Assembly (NCBI RefSeq): GCF_002749615.1
Contig: NZ_CP024201.1
Coordinates: 1,054,001 to 1,118,000 of the forward strand
Origin: Caulobacter mirabilis
GTDB lineage: Bacteria; Pseudomonadota; Alphaproteobacteria; Caulobacterales; Caulobacteraceae
Direction: 5' to 3'
DNA length: 64,000 bases
Positions 60,152 to 64,000 of the stretch are shown piece by piece. The number at the start of each line of letters is the position of its first letter. Within the stretch, counting starts at the first letter, position 1. The notes beneath the pieces were generated by a model. It saw only the letters and a program-made list of their open reading frames with translations, ran no database searches and had not been told where the DNA came from. The position numbers and the translations under genes are program-made.

Positions 60152-62026
60152 GTGACCGATGACGCCGTCCCTTCCTCCGCCGAGACCGCCCTGTCGGGCG
60201 CGGCGCTGATCGCCGACCACGCCAGGCGGCTGCCGGATTCGCCCGGCGTCTACCGCATGATCGGCGACGACGGCGAAGTGCTGTACGTCGGCAAGGCGCG
60301 TTCGCTGAAGAAGCGGGTCGTGCAGTACGCCCAAGGGCGTTTCCACACCAACCGTATCGCCCACATGGTCGACCTGACCCGGGCCATGGAGTTCGCCCAG
60401 ACGCGGACGGAAGCCGACGCGCTGCTGCTCGAGATCAATCTGATCAAGACGATGAAGCCGCGCTTCAACGTCCTGCTGCGCGACGACAAGAGTTTCCCCG
60501 AGATCGTCATCCGGCGCGAGCATCCGGCTGCGCAGCTGCGCAAGCATCGCGGGGCGCACACCATCAAGGGCGACTACTTCGGCCCGTTCGCCAGCGCCGG
60601 GGCTGTGAACCGCACCCTGAACACCCTGCAGAAGGCCTTCCTGCTGCGATCCTGTTCGGACAGCGTCTACGAGAGCCGCACCCGGCCCTGCATGCTGCAC
60701 CAGATCCGCCGTTGTGCGGCTCCCTGCACAGGCCTGATCGCGCTGGACGACTACGGCAAGCTGGTCGAGGAGGCCGAGGCCTTCCTGCGCGGCAAGAGCC
60801 GGGCGGTGATGGGCCGGATGTCGCAGGAGATGCAGGCCGCCTCGGACGACCTGGAGTTCGAGCGGGCGGCGCGGCTGCGGGATCGGATCCGGGCGCTGTC
60901 GGCGGTGGCCGCCGAGACCCAGGTGAACCCGGAAAGCGTCGAGGAGGCGGACGTCTTCGCCCTGCACGCCGAGGGCGGCCAGGCCTGCGTCCAGGTGTTC
61001 TTCTTCCGCGCCGGCCAGAACTGGGGCAACCGCGCCTACTTCCCGCGCGTGGACAAGGCCGACACCGACGCCGAGGTGATGAGCGCCTTCATCGGCCAGT
61101 TCTACGACGACAAGCCGATCCCGCGGCAGGTTCTGGTCAACGTCCTGCCGCACGAGCACGAGCTGTTCACCGAGGCCTTCTCGATGAAGGCCGGGCGCAA
61201 GGTCGAGATCGCTCGTCCGCAGCGCGGCGAGAAGAAGGGCCTGGTCGACCAGGCGGCGCTGAACGCGCGCGAGGCCCTGGGCCGCAAGATGGCCGAGGGC
61301 TCGGCGCAGTCGAAGCTGCTGGCCGGCGTGGCCGAGGCTTTCGGACTCGAAGCGCCGCCGGAACGGATCGAGGTCTACGACAACAGCCACATCATGGGCA
61401 CCAACGCCATCGGCGGCATGGTCGTGGCCGGGCCAGAGGGCTTCGAGAAGAACCAGTACCGCAAGTTCAACATCAAGGGGACCGAGCTCACCCCCGGCGA
61501 CGACTACGGCATGATGAAGGAGGTTCTGCGCCGCCGCTTCTCGCGCCTCGTCAAGGAGGAGGAGTCCGGCGACGACAGCGCCCGCCCGGATCTGGTGCTG
61601 ATCGACGGCGGCCAGGGCCAGCTCGACGCGGTGCTGGAGGTGATGGCCGATCTGGGCGTCGACGACATCGCGGTGGTCGGAGTGGCGAAGGGCCCGGACC
61701 GCGACGCGGGGCTGGAGCGGTTCTTCATCCCGGGCCGCACGCCGTTCATGCTCGAGCCGAAGTCGCCGGTGCTCTACTACCTGCAGCGCCTGCGCGACGA
61801 GGCGCACCGCTTCGCCATCGGCGCCCACCGCACCCGGCGCACCATGGAGATGAAGCGCAATCCGCTCGACGAGATCGAGGGGGTCGGGCCCGGCCGCAAG
61901 AAGGCGCTGCTGCATGCCTTCGGCTCTGCTCGCGAGGTCGGCAAAGCCACGGTCGAGGACCTGATGAAGGTCGACGGCGTCAGCGCCGCCCTGGCCGAGC
62001 GGATCCACGCCCATTTCCGCAAGTAA
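60152..62026 (+). CDS. uvrC: Excinuclease ABC subunit UvrC
   Basis: A 624-residue protein with all UvrC modules: the GIY-YIG nuclease ([20 protein letters not shown] at about 30-50), the Cys-rich segment ([19 protein letters not shown]), the UVR motif ([15 protein letters not shown]), the RNase H-like endonuclease ([38 protein letters not shown]) and C-terminal helix-hairpin-helix repeats ([39 protein letters not shown]). It makes both incisions in nucleotide excision repair. The start is the GTG at 60152; a TATATT box lies 6 bases upstream, so the mRNA may be leaderless. Confidence 0.97.
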   Translation: MTDDAVPSSAETALSGAALIADHARRLPDSPGVYRMIGDDGEVLYVGKARSLKKRVVQYAQGRFHTNRIAHMVDLTRAMEFAQTRTEADALLLEINLIKTMKPRFNVLLRDDKSFPEIVIRREHPAAQLRKHRGAHTIKGDYFGPFASAGAVNRTLNTLQKAFLLRSCSDSVYESRTRPCMLHQIRRCAAPCTGLIALDDYGKLVEEAEAFLRGKSRAVMGRMSQEMQAASDDLEFERAARLRDRIRALSAVAAETQVNPESVEEADVFALHAEGGQACVQVFFFRAGQNWGNRAYFPRVDKADTDAEVMSAFIGQFYDDKPIPRQVLVNVLPHEHELFTEAFSMKAGRKVEIARPQRGEKKGLVDQAALNAREALGRKMAEGSAQSKLLAGVAEAFGLEAPPERIEVYDNSHIMGTNAIGGMVVAGPEGFEKNQYRKFNIKGTELTPGDDYGMMKEVLRRRFSRLVKEEESGDDSARPDLVLIDGGQGQLDAVLEVMADLGVDDIAVVGVAKGPDRDAGLERFFIPGRTPFMLEPKSPVLYYLQRLRDEAHRFAIGAHRTRRTMEMKRNPLDEIEGVGPGRKKALLHAFGSAREVGKATVEDLMKVDGVSAALAERIHAHFRK

Positions 62027-62103
62027 CGACGTTACCGTTCCTTAAGTTGGCGGCCCTGGCGCCGCTGCTACGGTCTCGCCCTGACAAATGGGGGGAGAGG
62101 ATC

Positions 62104-63273
62104 ATGACTCTGACGCGGCGCGGCGCCTTTGCAGGGGTGATCGGAGCGGCGGGCGCCCTGGCCGCGGCCCGGGCGACGGCTCAGCCGGCGGGCGGCGGCA
62201 AGGACTGGTCCGGCCTCGACGCCATGGCGGCCAAGGTCGTGGCCGACGGGCTGACGCCGGGCCTGACCCTGGCCTTCGCCCGGCGCGGGGAGATCCTCTT
62301 CTCCAGGGCCTACGGCTCGGCCAATCTGGAGACGGCGACCCCGGCGACGACGCGCAACATCTGGAAGATCGGCTCGGTGACCAAGCAGTACACCGGCGCG
62401 GCCTTCCTGCTGCTGCAGGAGGACGGCAAGCTGTCGGTGGACGACAAGCTCAGCCGCTTCCTGCCGGACTTCCCGCTCGCCGACACCGTCACCCTTCGGC
62501 AGATGCTCACCCATACCTCGGGCCTGGGCAACTACACCAACAAGCCGAGCCTGCGGGCCTTCCTCCAGGACGCTCGGCGGGACTACGACCGCGCCGAACT
62601 CCTGGCCGAGATGAAGACGACGAACCCGATGAAGCGGTTCGAGCCGGGGGAGGCCTGGGCCTACAGCAACACCGCCTACGTCCTGCTGGGCCTGGTCATC
62701 GAGACCGCCTCGGGCATGCCCTGGGCGGAGTTCATGAAGACCCGCCTGTTCGATCCGCTGGGACTGTCGAACACCGCCGTGGACGACGCTGCGGATATCG
62801 TACCTGGCCGCGTCTCCGGCTATTCCGCCAAGCCGAAGGGCGGTTGGAAGAACTGCTCCTTCATCTCGATGACCTATCCGGGCGCGGCTGGCGCGATCCG
62901 CTCGACGCCGGAGGACATGTGCCGCTGGCACGCCGCGCTGCTGGGCGGGAAGGCGCTGAAGCCCGAGAGCCTGAAGACCATGCTGACGCCCGGACGGACT
63001 TCCAAGGGCGAGCTGCCGATCTCGCTAACCGGAAAGGACAAGACCCCGGTCCGCTACGGCTTCGGCCTGAACATCGGCGAGGCCGACGGCCGGACCATCG
63101 TGTCGCACGGCGGCGGCATCCAGGGTTTCTCGTCCTCGCTGCACAGCATCGTCGACACCGGTTTCACCGTGGCGATGGTGGTCAACTGCGACGGCCAGCC
63201 GGAAGGGCCGGACCGGCTCGGTCCGGCGCTGCGCGAAATCCGAATGCAGGCCGACAAGGTGTCGCTGGCCTGA
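62104..63273 (+). CDS. Serine hydrolase of the beta-lactamase family with Tat-type leader
   Basis: A 389-residue protein with leader TLTRRGAFAGVIGAAGALAA (RR motif) and catalytic SxxK in IWKIGSVTKQYTGAAFLLLQ, YSN in AYSNTAYVLLGLVIETA and HGG in TIVSHGGGIQGFSSS. These three motifs are typical of class C-like beta-lactamases and related esterases/peptidases. GGGGGGAGAGG precedes the ATG. Together with the gene at 45745 the window has two such enzymes. Confidence 0.92.
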   Translation: MTLTRRGAFAGVIGAAGALAAARATAQPAGGGKDWSGLDAMAAKVVADGLTPGLTLAFARRGEILFSRAYGSANLETATPATTRNIWKIGSVTKQYTGAAFLLLQEDGKLSVDDKLSRFLPDFPLADTVTLRQMLTHTSGLGNYTNKPSLRAFLQDARRDYDRAELLAEMKTTNPMKRFEPGEAWAYSNTAYVLLGLVIETASGMPWAEFMKTRLFDPLGLSNTAVDDAADIVPGRVSGYSAKPKGGWKNCSFISMTYPGAAGAIRSTPEDMCRWHAALLGGKALKPESLKTMLTPGRTSKGELPISLTGKDKTPVRYGFGLNIGEADGRTIVSHGGGIQGFSSSLHSIVDTGFTVAMVVNCDGQPEGPDRLGPALREIRMQADKVSLA

Positions 63274-63336
63274 CAGTCCGATCAGGGGGGCGGCGAGACC
63301 GGCGTTCTGCCGATAGTTGGGCGATCGCTTCCGAAA

Positions 63337-63353
63337 TTAAGGCGGAGCTAACC
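63337..63353 (+). promoter_or_regulatory. CtrA-like box upstream of the globin-coupled sensor gene
   Basis: TTAA-GGCGGAG-CTAACC, one mismatch from TTAA-N7-TTAACC, lies 46 bases upstream of the ATG at 63399. Motility and chemotaxis genes are common CtrA targets in this family. Confidence 0.6.
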
Positions 63354-63398
63354 GTACGGATCGTCTGGGTATCCCCGCGTCAGTGCGAGGGCTTTCAG

Positions 63399-64000
63399 AT
63401 GTCGACCCAGGATCAGCAGCTCAGCGAGCGCCTCGCGTTCATCGGGCTGGACGCTGAGGCGCGTCGGGCTCTGAAGGCGGAGGCCGCCTTCGTCGACGCC
63501 GTGCTGCCGGCGATCCTCGACCGCTTCTACGACACCATCCGCGCCACGCCGGAGACCCGCCGCTTCTTCCGCAGCGAGGACCATATCCGCGGCGCCCACG
63601 GCGCCCAGCGCAAGCACTGGAGCCGCATCGCGCAGGCCGAGTACGACGCCGGCTACGTCGACAGCGTCCGCGCCATCGGCCAGACCCACGCCCGCATCGG
63701 GCTGGAGCCGCGCTGGTACATCGGCGGCTATGCGGTTGTGCTCGAAGGCCTGGTCAGGGAGGCCCTGACCCGCGACTGGCCGGGCAAGCCGCGCTTCGGC
63801 CAGAAGCCGGTCGGGCCGGAGAAGACCAGCGAGCTGGTCGGGGCTCTGATCCGGGCGGCCATGCTCGACATGGACTTCGCCATCTCCATCTATCTCGACG
63901 CCGCCGAGGAGGCCCGTCGCGAGGCGCTGCGCCAGGCCGAGGTCGAGCGTCAGCAGATGCTTCAAGACCTGGCCGATCGCTTCGAGGGGGCGGTCTCCGG
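63399..64000 (+). CDS. Globin-coupled sensor / methyl-accepting chemotaxis-like protein (3' end outside window)
   Basis: The reading frame from the ATG at 63399 is open to the window edge (about 200 residues seen). Residues 10-185 form a globin-coupled sensor domain: FVDAVLPAILDRFYDTIRAT, GAHGAQRKHWSRI with the likely proximal His at about 73, then GYVDSVRAIGQTHARIGLEP and RWYIGGYAVVLEGL. A helical linker (EEARREALRQAEVERQQMLQ, DLADRFEGAV) begins, as before the signalling domain of HemAT-like chemoreceptors. The output module is not visible; it could be a chemotaxis, diguanylate cyclase or other domain. Confidence 0.85.
   Translation, partial: MSTQDQQLSERLAFIGLDAEARRALKAEAAFVDAVLPAILDRFYDTIRATPETRRFFRSEDHIRGAHGAQRKHWSRIAQAEYDAGYVDSVRAIGQTHARIGLEPRWYIGGYAVVLEGLVREALTRDWPGKPRFGQKPVGPEKTSELVGALIRAAMLDMDFAISIYLDAAEEARREALRQAEVERQQMLQDLADRFEGAVS

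Noticed and set aside
60098-62014. Antisense frame of 638 residues opposite uvrC
   Set aside because: uvrC has all its domains; the antisense product shows no motif.
1-64000. tRNA, rRNA, CRISPR or prophage genes
   Set aside because: No cloverleaf-like stretch, spacer-repeat array, integrase or transposase was seen. The repeats are palindromic single or paired elements, not evenly spaced arrays.

Overview
The window is G+C-rich, densely coded DNA from an alphaproteobacterium, almost certainly a member of the Caulobacteraceae (Caulobacter or Phenylobacterium type). The evidence is the gene order flgD-flgE-sciP-fliF-fliG-fliH(flbE)-fliN-flbD-flhA, the presence of SciP and FlbD (cell-cycle and flagellar regulators typical of this family), and CtrA-type TTAA-N7-TTAAC boxes upstream of flagellar genes. 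Genus and species cannot be settled from the sequence alone. No rRNA, tRNA, CRISPR array, prophage or insertion sequence was seen, and no stretch longer than about 300 bases lacks a gene.

Layout. 1-11.1 kb holds the flagellar cluster: the 3' end of a fliK-like gene, hook genes, sciP, the MS-ring/C-ring/export operon with the sigma-54 activator flbD, and the export gate flhA. A second flagellar pair, fliI-fliJ, runs leftward at 14.3-16.1 kb and is followed by a GH10 xylanase whose 5' end lies inside a dispersed repeat. 16.4-31.7 kb is housekeeping and accessory metabolism: an HxlR regulator divergent from a thiolase, three tandem secreted YbjN-like paralogues, an amidase, oxidoreductases, OsmC, an acyl-CoA synthetase and a FadJ-type bifunctional enzyme. 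31.9-39.1 kb is fatty-acid or acyl-CoA catabolism, including a tight five-gene operon (MDR oxidoreductase, crotonase, GNAT, two acyl-CoA dehydrogenase-fold proteins). 40.0-44.7 kb is nucleobase metabolism: an adenine deaminase, then a set matching the URC uracil-catabolism route (a GTP cyclohydrolase II-like protein, a DUF1688 protein and uracil phosphoribosyltransferase). 44.9-49.6 kb has a crotonase, a Tat-type serine hydrolase and an AbgT transporter. 49.6-54.1 kb is a leftward, Fur-box-preceded siderophore operon: TonB receptor, DUF3649, PepSY, DUF3325.

The most interesting block is 54.65-60.1 kb. It contains counterparts of all six E. coli yjfI/J/K/L/M/C families plus a TrkA-N potassium channel, split into two divergent operons around a 73-76 bp intergenic region with a 22-bp imperfect palindrome. 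One product carries a DNA-binding-like N-terminus fused to the YjfI domain. This looks like a membrane or envelope-stress module built on a PspA-family protein and an ATP-grasp ligase. The window ends with uvrC, another Tat-type serine hydrolase, and the start of a globin-coupled sensor gene with its own CtrA-like box.

The intergenic DNA carries at least three families of dispersed palindromic repeats. One, about 82 bp, occurs five times plus a remnant and is built like a BIME: two inverted REP-like hairpins.
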